This document shows, in pieces, positions 1-6,036 of a stretch of 12,747 nucleotides of DNA. The notes beneath the pieces were generated by a model. That model saw nothing but the letters and a program-made list of their open reading frames with translations. It was not told where the DNA came from and did no database searches. Every line of letters begins with the position of its first letter. Within the stretch, counting starts at the first letter, position 1. Source of the stretch: Bacillota bacterium (GTDB lineage Bacteria; Bacillota_E; RBS10-35; JAJYVN01); contig JAJZWQ010000093.1 of NCBI GenBank assembly GCA_021846605.1, positions 1-12,747 of the forward strand, read 5' to 3'. The translations under genes and the position numbers were made by a program.

Positions 1-137
1 GCTGCGAAAGGCCATCGCTCGGTGGGAGGGCTGCCGAGGGGTTCAGCGGCAAGGCCTTTGGGCCGGTGATGGCGACCTTCCACCGCGCCGCCGGAGACCG
101 CCGTGGCGCCTTATCTGAACGGTATTGCCTTTAGGCG
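1..137. repeat. 137-bp direct repeat, copy 1 (may extend left of window)
   Basis: This block recurs at 291-427 with a period of 290 bp. I count 8 substitutions and no gaps over 137 positions (offsets 14, 28, 31, 59, 67, 99, 108, 122), so about 94% identity. The substitutions do not fall consistently on one codon position in any frame, and two frames carry stops, so I treat it as non-coding. The similarity ends inside the loop of the hairpin motif that terminates both copies. The left boundary is unknown because the copy starts at the window edge. It could be part of a longer tandem array, a non-autonomous mobile repeat, or a structured RNA. Confidence 0.85.
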
Positions 138-149
138 CAATGCCGTTCA
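116..149. repeat. Hairpin motif copy 1 (12-bp arms, 10-nt loop)
   Basis: Arms TGAACGGTATTG (116-127) and CAATGCCGTTCA (138-149) pair over 12 positions, with one T-G pair that is a wobble in RNA read from the plus strand. The loop is CCTTTAGGCG. Inside the loop, GCCT and AGGC offer an alternative short inner stem. The motif closes the 137-bp repeat copy 1. It could be a REP-like palindrome, a protein-binding dyad or part of a structured transcript. Confidence 0.7.
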
Positions 150-239
150 CTTTGCGGCCCTGACCCGCATCCAGATGGCGTGGATTCATGCTGGAAGCGG
201 TCGCGCCGCGCGCCCTGCCATCCTTACATCTTAAGTCAA

Positions 240-265
240 CGGTATTGCCTTTAGGCGCAATACCG
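240..265. repeat. Hairpin motif copy 2 (isolated, 8-bp perfect arms)
   Basis: CGGTATTG (240-247) and CAATACCG (258-265) are perfectly complementary around the same 10-nt loop CCTTTAGGCG as copy 1. The flanks differ from copy 1: the preceding 137-bp block is absent here. The hairpin is therefore a repeated unit in its own right, not just the end of the larger repeat. Confidence 0.7.
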
Positions 266-290
266 CTTCGTTTGGCGTTGCCGAGCGGCC

Positions 291-427
291 GCTGCGAAAG
301 GCCGTCGCTCGGTGGGACGGGTGCCGAGGGGTTCAGCGGCAAGGCCTTGGGGCCGGCGATGGCGACCTTCCACCGCGCCGCCGGAGACTGCCGTGGCACC
401 TTATCTGAACGATATTGCCTTTAGGCG
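291..427. repeat. 137-bp direct repeat, copy 2
   Basis: Second copy of the block at 1-137. It begins after a 23-bp spacer that follows the isolated hairpin motif at 240-265. It ends abruptly at 427: copy 1 continues into the right arm of its hairpin, but here the sequence after TTAGGCG is unrelated, so this copy has lost the ability to form the terminal hairpin. That sharp edge marks a recombination or insertion boundary, or the end of the array. Confidence 0.85.
406..427. repeat. Hairpin motif copy 3 (left half only)
   Basis: The left arm and loop of the motif are present at the end of repeat copy 2, with one arm substitution (GATATTG instead of GGTATTG). The right arm is missing, replaced by unrelated sequence from 428. 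It should not fold like the other two. Confidence 0.65.
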
Positions 428-429
428 TG

Positions 430-775
430 GGCTGAGCCATTCCCGTCCGGACACTTTAGATTAGGAGTTCGTGGCGTGATGTGGACCCGCAGCTCGGGAT
501 CCACACATTGGTACGGCTACTGAAGGGCGAGGCGCGAGTGGCACGGGGGCCTGCTCCCGACAGGCGCACTGCGACTCCTTGCCGTGTGGCACGCGGACCC
601 CTGTGCCTGCAGCGGGCCCCGGCCTCTCGGCCGGTCCTGCGGCCAGGGCGGCACGCATGGCAGATGTCGCGAGTTTGTTAGGCAAGCCAGGCAACAGCTG
701 ACACCACGGGATCGCCCCAGGCGCGGACCGCGCCGCACGGACAGGACCCCGACCGAGGGCGGCGAAACCCTTCGC
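430..775. other. Non-coding spacer before the lipoprotein gene
   Basis: About 345 bp between the end of the repeats and the lipoprotein start. I see no convincing gene. A long minus-strand open frame covers it and the lipoprotein gene, but it is a GC-driven shadow. A hairpin lies at 480-505: TGTGGACCC (480-488) pairs with GGG-A-TCCACA (496-505), nine base pairs with one bulged A, and no T-run follows. I could not identify a confident -35/-10 pair. The sequence before the lipoprotein gene carries GAGG at 755-758. Confidence 0.5.
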
Positions 776-2851
776 ATGGCCATCCCTCCCCCCGCGCGCT
801 GGCCCCGTCGCGCCCTGCTGCGTCCCGCTGCCGCGGCGGCCCTTGGCATGGCCGGCCTGGCGGCCTGCGGCCCGGCACGGCCGGCCGTGCTCGCCGCGCG
901 CTGGCGGGCCCTGGCCGACCGTACCCCCGAGGACGACAGCGCCAGCTACACGGCCGGCGGCGGCACGCTCCACGTCGCCGCGAGCAGCCGGTTCTACGGG
1001 TACGCGTCCGGGGTGCACCGCGACGCCACCAACTACGGCTGGGCCTGGACGACGGGCTGGAACCAACAACTCCCCCAGAGTCCGGGCGCGCAGGTGGTGG
1101 CCGCCAACGTGCTGGGCCAGTCCAGCGACGACGTCCTGGTCCTCGCCCCGGCCACCTCCACCCTGTCCCGGTACACGCTCTCGGCCGCCGGCCAACTCAC
1201 CCCGGCGGGCAGCCAGACGCTGGCGGGCTCGGGGAGCCTGGTGGCCGGGGACTTCCGCGGGGTGGGCCACGCGGACCTGGGCCTGGTCGACGTCGCCGCC
1301 GGGACGCTCCGCCTGTTCTCCGGCAACGGGCGGGGGGGATTCACCCCCGCCGCGGCCGTCCACCTGGGCGTCCGAGGCGGGCAGTGGGTGGCGGGCGACT
1401 TCGACGGCGACGGACGGGCGGATCTCTGTAACTACAGCCGCTCCGGCCTGACGGTGCTGTTCAGTGACGGGCAGGGCCGTTTCGGGCGCGGGATGCACTC
1501 GGTCTGGCCAGGGGCGGACGGTTCGGGCACGCTGGTGGCCGCACCGTTCGCGCAGAACCACCGCGCCGACCTGGCGCTGTACGGGGGCGCGGGGTTGGCG
1601 GCCGGCTTCGAATTCCGCCTGGGGCGGGGCGACGGCACCTTCGGGCCCCGCGCGGACGAGATGGGCACCCCGGCGCAGACCCACCTCTGGGCCCTGTACA
1701 GTTGGGGCGGGGGCACTGGACTGCCCCTGGCCGGCCACTTGGGCGCCTCCATCCCGTCCATCGCGCTCTGGGAGCCCTCCGGCGGCCTCCTGACCGTCCA
1801 ACAGGCCTCGATCACCAATGCCTACAACTACTCGGTCTGCCTGATGCCGGTGGGCAACGGCTACCGCCTCTGGTACGGGGGGCGCTGGCAGACGCTGAAC
1901 ACCAGTGGGACCCCGCGGACGGGCTGGGACGGCGACCACGTGCTCTCGGCCTCGTCGCCGGACGGGCTGCGCTGGTACCGGCGGATGGACGCCCCGGAGA
2001 TGTATCAGGGGAAGGAGTTGGGCCAGACCGGCTGGTGGACCAACAACTATCTGCAGCCCCAGGTGATCCGCGTCGGCGACGTCTACCACATGTTCTGGCA
2101 GGCCGAGGTCAACCCCGGACAGCCGGTGGACACCGGCCAGATCGCGACGGCCGCCGCGGACCGCATCGGCCTGTCGACGTCCAGCGACGGGCGGCACTGG
2201 CAGCGCATGACCACCCGCGGCGTGGTGGTGGGGCTGGACCAGCCGGCCGCCACGAAGCTGGGCGACGAGGAGACCCTCTACGTCGCCAACGACCCCGACC
2301 ACCTCCCCTGGTGGCTGTATGTGTACTACATGCTGGACGGGCACCCCCAGGGCTATTTCCGCCTGCGCTCGGCCGACCCCACCACCTTCGACTGGTCCGC
2401 CCGCGAGCAGGTCACCGGCTTCTCGCAACTCGGCAACGGCTGCGCCTACGCCGACGGCGCCCCGGGTGGCCGTGTCTATCTGCGGATCACCTTTGCCCCC
2501 GGGCCCACCGGTCGCACCTATCCGACCCTGCAGTTCTCCCGCGACGGCCTGACCTGGGGATTCGGCCAGGCCCAGGCCCCCACGGCGTCCGGAGCCGCCG
2601 CCCCGCTCTGGGAGACCGTGGCCAACGCCACGTCTCCGGGGCTGGTCCTGGCCACGACCCAGAACAACCGCACCAACCGCAACGTCTACTTCTTGGGCCT
2701 GTCCTCGGTGGACGGCACGGGCCAGTTGGAGAGCACCGGCCCCGGAAGCTGGCGGGCGCTGTATGCCGCCACCACCAGCAACGGACCGACCGTCCCGGAC
2801 ATCTGGCACTCCCAGATCGGCGTGGGCGAACTCACTTTGAAGTTGACGTGA
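776..2851 (+). CDS. Secreted lipoprotein with FG-GAP/VCBS propeller and glycosidase-like propeller
   Basis: A 691-aa predicted exported lipoprotein. The N terminus has a twin arginine (R11-R12 followed by A-L-L), a hydrophobic stretch and the lipobox L28-A-A-C31, so Tat or Sec export with lipid anchoring at C31 is likely. Residues about 100-330 contain four or five FG-GAP/VCBS-type blades. The clearest are DFRGVGHAD near 159 and DFDGDGRAD at 208-216, the latter with a canonical calcium-loop pattern. Residues about 350-690 look like a second, glycoside-hydrolase-type or sialidase-type propeller with three S-x-D-G-x-x-W motifs at D396, D471 and D590. I cannot assign catalytic residues, so binding or hydrolysis of an extracellular glycan is only a suggestion. 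The ATG at 776 was chosen because it gives the export signal; upstream in-frame codons add an unlikely leader. Its SD (GAGG) is 17 nt away, which is long. The stop codon lies inside the following hairpin. Confidence 0.8.
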   Translation: MAIPPPARWPRRALLRPAAAAALGMAGLAACGPARPAVLAARWRALADRTPEDDSASYTAGGGTLHVAASSRFYGYASGVHRDATNYGWAWTTGWNQQLPQSPGAQVVAANVLGQSSDDVLVLAPATSTLSRYTLSAAGQLTPAGSQTLAGSGSLVAGDFRGVGHADLGLVDVAAGTLRLFSGNGRGGFTPAAAVHLGVRGGQWVAGDFDGDGRADLCNYSRSGLTVLFSDGQGRFGRGMHSVWPGADGSGTLVAAPFAQNHRADLALYGGAGLAAGFEFRLGRGDGTFGPRADEMGTPAQTHLWALYSWGGGTGLPLAGHLGASIPSIALWEPSGGLLTVQQASITNAYNYSVCLMPVGNGYRLWYGGRWQTLNTSGTPRTGWDGDHVLSASSPDGLRWYRRMDAPEMYQGKELGQTGWWTNNYLQPQVIRVGDVYHMFWQAEVNPGQPVDTGQIATAAADRIGLSTSSDGRHWQRMTTRGVVVGLDQPAATKLGDEETLYVANDPDHLPWWLYVYYMLDGHPQGYFRLRSADPTTFDWSAREQVTGFSQLGNGCAYADGAPGGRVYLRITFAPGPTGRTYPTLQFSRDGLTWGFGQAQAPTASGAAAPLWETVANATSPGLVLATTQNNRTNRNVYFLGLSSVDGTGQLESTGPGSWRALYAATTSNGPTVPDIWHSQIGVGELTLKLT

Positions 2852-2891
2852 ACAGGCAGGGGAGGCTTTTGCCCTCCCCTGCCTGTTCACG
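2847..2891. terminator. Perfect 19-bp hairpin between convergent genes
   Basis: CGTGAACAGGCAGGGGAGG (2847-2865) is exactly complementary to 2873-2891, with a 7-nt loop CTTTTGC. It sits between the stop of the lipoprotein gene (TGA 2849-2851, inside the left arm) and the stop of the SLH gene (2904). It probably acts as a bidirectional terminator. Neither side has a T-run, so it would be a hairpin-only type. Confidence 0.7.
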
Positions 2892-2903
2892 CGCGCACGA
2901 CAC

Positions 2904-3839
2904 TCAGTTATTCGTCGAGGTGCTCGAACCGGTCGACCCCGACGATGTGCCGCTTGAGATGTTGGACTGCGCCTGGAGCACCGCCAGGCGCGCCAGGACC
3001 ACCGCCATCTGCGCCCGGGTCAGGGGACTGTTGGCCAGCAGTTGCCCGTTGGCTCCCTGCAGCAGTCCCAGCTGGATGGCCAGGGCCAGCGCACCGTGCG
3101 CCCAACTCGGGGCGTTGCCCTGCAGCGTGATCGGGACATTGGCATCCATTGCGGCCGCCTGCCCCAGGCCCGCCGCGTTCAGGAGCATGACGATGGCCTG
3201 CGCCCGCGTCAGGGCCGCGCTCGGCCCGCCCAGCCCCTGTTCGTTGTTCATCACACCGGCCGACGCCGCCCAGTTCATCGCCGACAACGCCCAACTCGGC
3301 GTCCCGCCCGGTGCCCCGGAGGTGAAGATGGAACCGACGGCCTGCAGGCGCGCCAGCATGGTGGCCAGTTCGTCCACGGTCACGTTGCTGCTGGGCGAGA
3401 ACGTGGTGGCGGAAGTGCCCTCGATGACGCCGGCGTTGTGCAGGGCCGCAACCGCGGACAGGGCCCAGGGCGCCTGGGTCGGGAGGTCCGTGAAGGGCGT
3501 GGTGGGCGACGTGTTAGACGTGTCCTTGGCGTAAACCGCCATGGCCACCTGGAGCCCCTTGGCGTTGGCGTGCTCGGTCACCAGGACCTCGTGCACGGCG
3601 TTGGCCAGCGCCGTACCCGTGCTGCCGGAGGCCAGGGCCGCCTGTACCGCGTCGCGCACCTTCAGGCCGAAGGCGTGCCCCGACGGGCCGGAGCCTCCCG
3701 TCTGCGTGCCGCTCTGGACCTGCCCGGCGGCTGAAGCGCTCGCCCCGCGATGCGCGGCCGCATTCGAGGCGGCGAACGCGGTGGAACCGGAAGCCAGGAG
3801 CGCGGCAACGACCATGGAGCCGATGAACCGACGGAACAT
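2904..3839 (-). CDS. Secreted SLH-domain protein
   Basis: A 311-aa protein with a signal peptide (M-F-R-R, hydrophobic core to about residue 20, likely cleavage after AFA near 23). A linker of about 90 residues rich in A, S and G follows, then three S-layer homology repeats at roughly 115-165, 180-222 and 244-286. Repeats 2 and 3 carry TRAQ (211-214 and 274-277) where the family usually has TRAE; repeat 1 has TVDE. The last 20 or so residues are a Ser/Thr/Gly tail. SLH triplets bind secondary cell-wall polymers, so the protein is probably wall-associated. No other domain is recognisable. The start is supported by GGGAGG at 3848-3853, 8 nt from the ATG. A GAGGG/CCCTC hairpin lies just upstream of that SD. 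It converges on the lipoprotein gene, another envelope protein. Confidence 0.85.
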   Translation of the reverse strand: MFRRFIGSMVVAALLASGSTAFAASNAAAHRGASASAAGQVQSGTQTGGSGPSGHAFGLKVRDAVQAALASGSTGTALANAVHEVLVTEHANAKGLQVAMAVYAKDTSNTSPTTPFTDLPTQAPWALSAVAALHNAGVIEGTSATTFSPSSNVTVDELATMLARLQAVGSIFTSGAPGGTPSWALSAMNWAASAGVMNNEQGLGGPSAALTRAQAIVMLLNAAGLGQAAAMDANVPITLQGNAPSWAHGALALAIQLGLLQGANGQLLANSPLTRAQMAVVLARLAVLQAQSNISSGTSSGSTGSSTSTNN

Positions 3840-4312
3840 GCATACAACCTCCCTGTTGCTATTGAGGGCCTCGGGCCCCTCTGCCCCTCTATCGTTCGTC
3901 GGCGTCCAGTCGTTTATGTGGGTAGCGATGGGAGTGGGCCGCGAGGAGGCGCCGGAGCCCCTACGGGCGAGGCCGGGACGTGCGGCCACGGGCCCCCGTG
4001 GGATTCTGGACAACCGGGCGGCGGCGCCGGGCCACCCACACCGTTGTGGGCATGGGGTCTCGCTTCCCGCATGATCGCCCTCCACGGCCACAGAGTCGCC
4101 AGCGGACACCAAGGTCCGACTCGGCATCGCGGCCGAAGAGCGCCGGTGTGGGTAGTTGGCGCGCGCAGTATGCGGACACCACCACCCACGGACCCCCCCC
4201 ATAGGGGACTGGCGTGGCGGCTCAACCACCCCGCGGCTAAAGCCGGTAGGCCACACGGGGACGGGGAACGCGGACGGACCCACCTGAAGTTGCGGATCCA
4301 CAGCAAAGAGAG
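3840..4312. other. 470-bp non-coding spacer with several hairpins
   Basis: This region separates tRNA-Arg from the SLH gene. No open frame in it has recognisable protein features. Structured elements include CCCACA-CCGT-TGTGGG at 4035-4050, a GAGTC/GACTC plus GGAC/GTCC stem around 4092-4121, and CGGC-TAAA-GCCG at 4234-4245. The word CCCACA or its complement recurs around 3917, 4035, 4045 and 4147. It could be a long 5' leader of the SLH gene, decayed mobile DNA, or both. I could not match it to a riboswitch class I know, nor find a clear promoter for the SLH gene. Confidence 0.5.
4211..4256 (-). mobile_element. Possible IS200/IS605-type right-end remnant
   Basis: Read on the minus strand, this stretch contains CGGCTTTAGCCG (a 4-bp stem with a 4-nt loop, 4234-4245) followed by CGGGGTGGTTGAG. 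From memory, this hairpin-plus-GTGG-TTGA pattern resembles the ends found downstream of tnpB in some IS200/IS605 elements, where it overlaps the 3' part of the omega RNA. No tnpA or tnpB is present in the window, so at most it is a solo end or a PATE-like derivative. The call rests on resemblance alone. Confidence 0.3.
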
Positions 4313-4391
4313 TGGTGCGCCCGGTAGGATTTGAACCTACGCAAACCAGGCTCCGGAGGCCTGTGCTCTATCCGGGCTGAGCTACGGGCGC
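4313..4391 (-). tRNA. tRNA-Arg (anticodon CCG)
   Basis: The minus strand folds as a complete tRNA. The acceptor stem is GCGCCCG/CGGGCGC, the D stem GCTC/GAGC, and the anticodon stem CAGGC/GCCTG with the 7-nt loop CTCCGGA, giving anticodon CCG that reads CGG arginine codons. The T stem GTAGG/CCTAC encloses TTCAAAT. Discriminator A and an encoded CCA end the gene at 4313. A matching promoter lies just upstream. CGG is a frequent codon in DNA this GC-rich, so the tRNA fits the genome. No duplicate of its 3' end is visible nearby that would mark an integration site. Confidence 0.97.
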
Positions 4392-4406
4392 AAACCGTGC
4401 TTCGTA

Positions 4407-4435
4407 CATATACCACGCGGCGCCCGGCGCCGCAA
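4407..4435 (-). promoter_or_regulatory. Promoter of tRNA-Arg
   Basis: On the minus strand, TTGCGG (-35, complement of 4430-4435) is followed by exactly 17 nt and TATATG (-10, complement of 4407-4412). This lies 15 nt before the tRNA 5' end. The spacer is almost entirely occupied by a perfect palindrome, GCGGCGCC-C-GGCGCCGC (4417-4433). The palindrome could also serve as a hairpin ending transcription from the amt gene, which stops at 4487. Confidence 0.6.
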
Positions 4436-4486
4436 GCTCGAACTGGAACGGGGCGCGCGCCCGGCCCGGTCGACCATGGCCCGGGC

Positions 4487-5899
4487 CTACGCGCCCATCC
4501 CCGGCCGGGCCTCCGGCGCATCCGCGGCCGTGCGGCCGAAGAGGGCGCGCACCTGCCGGTCGAGGGTCGCCTGCTCCGGATAGGCATCCTCTCCGTGCAG
4601 GGCGGCATCCAGCCCCTCCTGCTCCTGCTCGGGCGTCACCCGGCAGCCCACCAGCCAGTCCACGATCTTGTACACCACAAAGGTCCCGGCCGCTGAAAAG
4701 GCCCAGGCCGCCCCCACGCCGATGGCCTGCAGCAGCAGCTGCCGCGGATGGCCGTACAGCAACCCGTTGGCCCCGCCGCTGTTGATGGCCACCTGGGCGA
4801 AGATGCCCGTGGCCAGCGCGCCCCAGGTGCCGCCGATGCCGTGCCCGCCGAAGGCATCGAGCGCGTCGTCGTAGCCGAAGCGGTTCTTGAGCAGCGAGGC
4901 CGCGAAGTAGCAGAGCACGCCGCCGCCCACCCCGATGGCGATGGCGCCCATCGGCCCGACGAAGCCCGCGGCCGGGGTGATCGCCACCAGCCCGCAGACC
5001 GCCCCGGCGCAGGCCCCCATCAGGGTGGGCTTGCCGGTGCGTAGCCACTCCACCGCGATCCAGGCCAGCATGGCCGCGGCCGTCGCCGTGTTGGTGACCA
5101 GGAAGGCCGAGGCGGCCAGGGGCCCGGCGTTCACCGCGCTCCCGGCGTTGAAGCCGAACCAGCCGAACCACAGCAGCGCGGTGCCCACCAGGACCATGGG
5201 GACGTTGTGGGCCCGGATGTGCTCGTCGCGGCCCAGGCCCCGGCGTTTGCCCAGAAGGATCGCCACGACCAGGCCCGCTACACCCGAACTGATGTGCACG
5301 ACCGTGCCTCCGGCGAAGTCCAGCACGCCCAGGTTGTGCAGCCAGCCGCCCGTCCCCCAGACCCAGTGCGCCAGCGGGTCGTAGACGATGGTCGCCCACA
5401 GCAGGGTGAACAGCACGAAGGCCTTGAACTTCATGCGTTCGGCCAGCCCGCCCACGATCAGGGCGGGGGTGATGATGGCGAACATCATCTGGAAGATGCT
5501 GTACAGCTCATTGGGGATGGTCGGCGCGTACGCGGGGTCCGGGGCGGCCCCGACGTGGCGAAACCCGATCCAGGCCAGCGTCCCGATGATATGGTGCCAG
5601 TCGGGGCCGAAGGCCAGGGAGTACCCGAAGAGCACCCACTGCACCGAGATCAGGCCGATGACCACGAACACCTGCAGGATCGTGGTGATGACGTTTTTGC
5701 TGCGCACCATGCCGCCGTAAAACAGCGCCAGCCCAGGGGTCATGATCAGCACGAGGGCCGCCGAGGCCAGCACCCACGCCTCGTCGCCCGCGTTCAGCGG
5801 GCTGGCGGCGGCCGCGGGGACGGCCGCCAGGCAGAGTCCCGGCACCAGGACGGCGGCCAGGAGCGCGGCGGGGAGCAGCACCCGGAGACGCTTGCCCAA
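4487..5899 (-). CDS. amt: Ammonium transporter (Amt/MEP/Rh family)
   Basis: A 470-aa integral membrane protein that conducts ammonium across the cytoplasmic membrane. It has an N-terminal signal-like segment (residues 1-32) and about 11 membrane helices. Family signatures are clear: YGGMVRSKN (61-69), DFAGGTVVHISSG (194-206) and GGHGIGGTWG (351-360). The pore twin histidines correspond to H202 and H353, and F136 or F140 could supply a gate phenylalanine. The cytoplasmic C-terminal tail (about 421-470) contains the EGLDAALHGEDAY segment typical of Amt proteins regulated by PII, yet no glnK/glnB gene is next to it. The start is TTG at 5899, preceded by GGGGAGG with 7 nt spacing. No ATG or GTG fits in frame near there. 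It follows the isomerase gene by 137 bp on the same strand, with a hairpin-rich leader. Confidence 0.95.
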   Translation of the reverse strand: MGKRLRVLLPAALLAAVLVPGLCLAAVPAAAASPLNAGDEAWVLASAALVLIMTPGLALFYGGMVRSKNVITTILQVFVVIGLISVQWVLFGYSLAFGPDWHHIIGTLAWIGFRHVGAAPDPAYAPTIPNELYSIFQMMFAIITPALIVGGLAERMKFKAFVLFTLLWATIVYDPLAHWVWGTGGWLHNLGVLDFAGGTVVHISSGVAGLVVAILLGKRRGLGRDEHIRAHNVPMVLVGTALLWFGWFGFNAGSAVNAGPLAASAFLVTNTATAAAMLAWIAVEWLRTGKPTLMGACAGAVCGLVAITPAAGFVGPMGAIAIGVGGGVLCYFAASLLKNRFGYDDALDAFGGHGIGGTWGALATGIFAQVAINSGGANGLLYGHPRQLLLQAIGVGAAWAFSAAGTFVVYKIVDWLVGCRVTPEQEQEGLDAALHGEDAYPEQATLDRQVRALFGRTAADAPEARPGMGA

Positions 5900-6036
5900 A
5901 ACACACCCTCCCCTACGCCCGGTCCGCCCGGAGCGTAAGGGAGCGGTGGCATCCGGAGCACATCTGTGCCACGTATGCTCCCACATACCTGACACGCTTT
6001 TCGCTTCCATCTTCGCCACGCGCCGCGGGCGTCGCT
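5900..6036 (-). promoter_or_regulatory. Hairpin-rich leader of the amt gene
   Basis: The 137-bp gap between the isomerase stop and the amt start has two adjacent small hairpins: GCACA-TC-TGTGC (5958-5969) and GTATG-CTCCCA-CATAC (5973-5988). Two direct CCGGAGC repeats lie close by (near 5929 and 5953). The strong SD GGGGAGG lies just before the TTG start. The elements may mark a separate promoter/operator for amt, a terminator of the isomerase transcript, or a regulated leader. I cannot choose between these from sequence. Confidence 0.35.

Noticed and set aside
43..399. Minus-strand small protein with a repeated GIAPKGNTV segment
   Set aside because: The peptide repeat is simply the translated hairpin loop and arms. 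The frame breaks between repeat copies (period 290 is not a multiple of 3), and substitutions show no codon-position bias.
1..430. CRISPR array
   Set aside because: Repeats are 137 bp with a 290-bp period, and the short motif is spaced at 120 and 170 bp. No regular 25-40 bp repeats with similar-size spacers and no cas genes.
461..2890. A very long minus-strand open frame opposite the lipoprotein gene
   Set aside because: Its translation is low-complexity Gly/Arg/Pro/Ala sequence without domains, as expected opposite a GC-rich gene. The plus-strand frame has a signal peptide and domain motifs.
3840..4312. Cyclic-dinucleotide riboswitch in front of the SLH gene
   Set aside because: Such riboswitches often precede envelope genes, but I could not find their conserved core sequences in this spacer.
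4313..4391. tRNA-Arg as an integration site for a genomic island
   Set aside because: No direct repeat of the tRNA 3' end and no integrase or phage gene is present in the window.
5958..5971. Sigma-54-like -24/-12 element (TGGCAC...GC, minus strand) upstream of amt
   Set aside because: The gap between the GG and GC elements is 9 nt instead of the strict 10, and the -12 half lacks the preceding TT. Attractive for a nitrogen gene, but not supportable as it stands.
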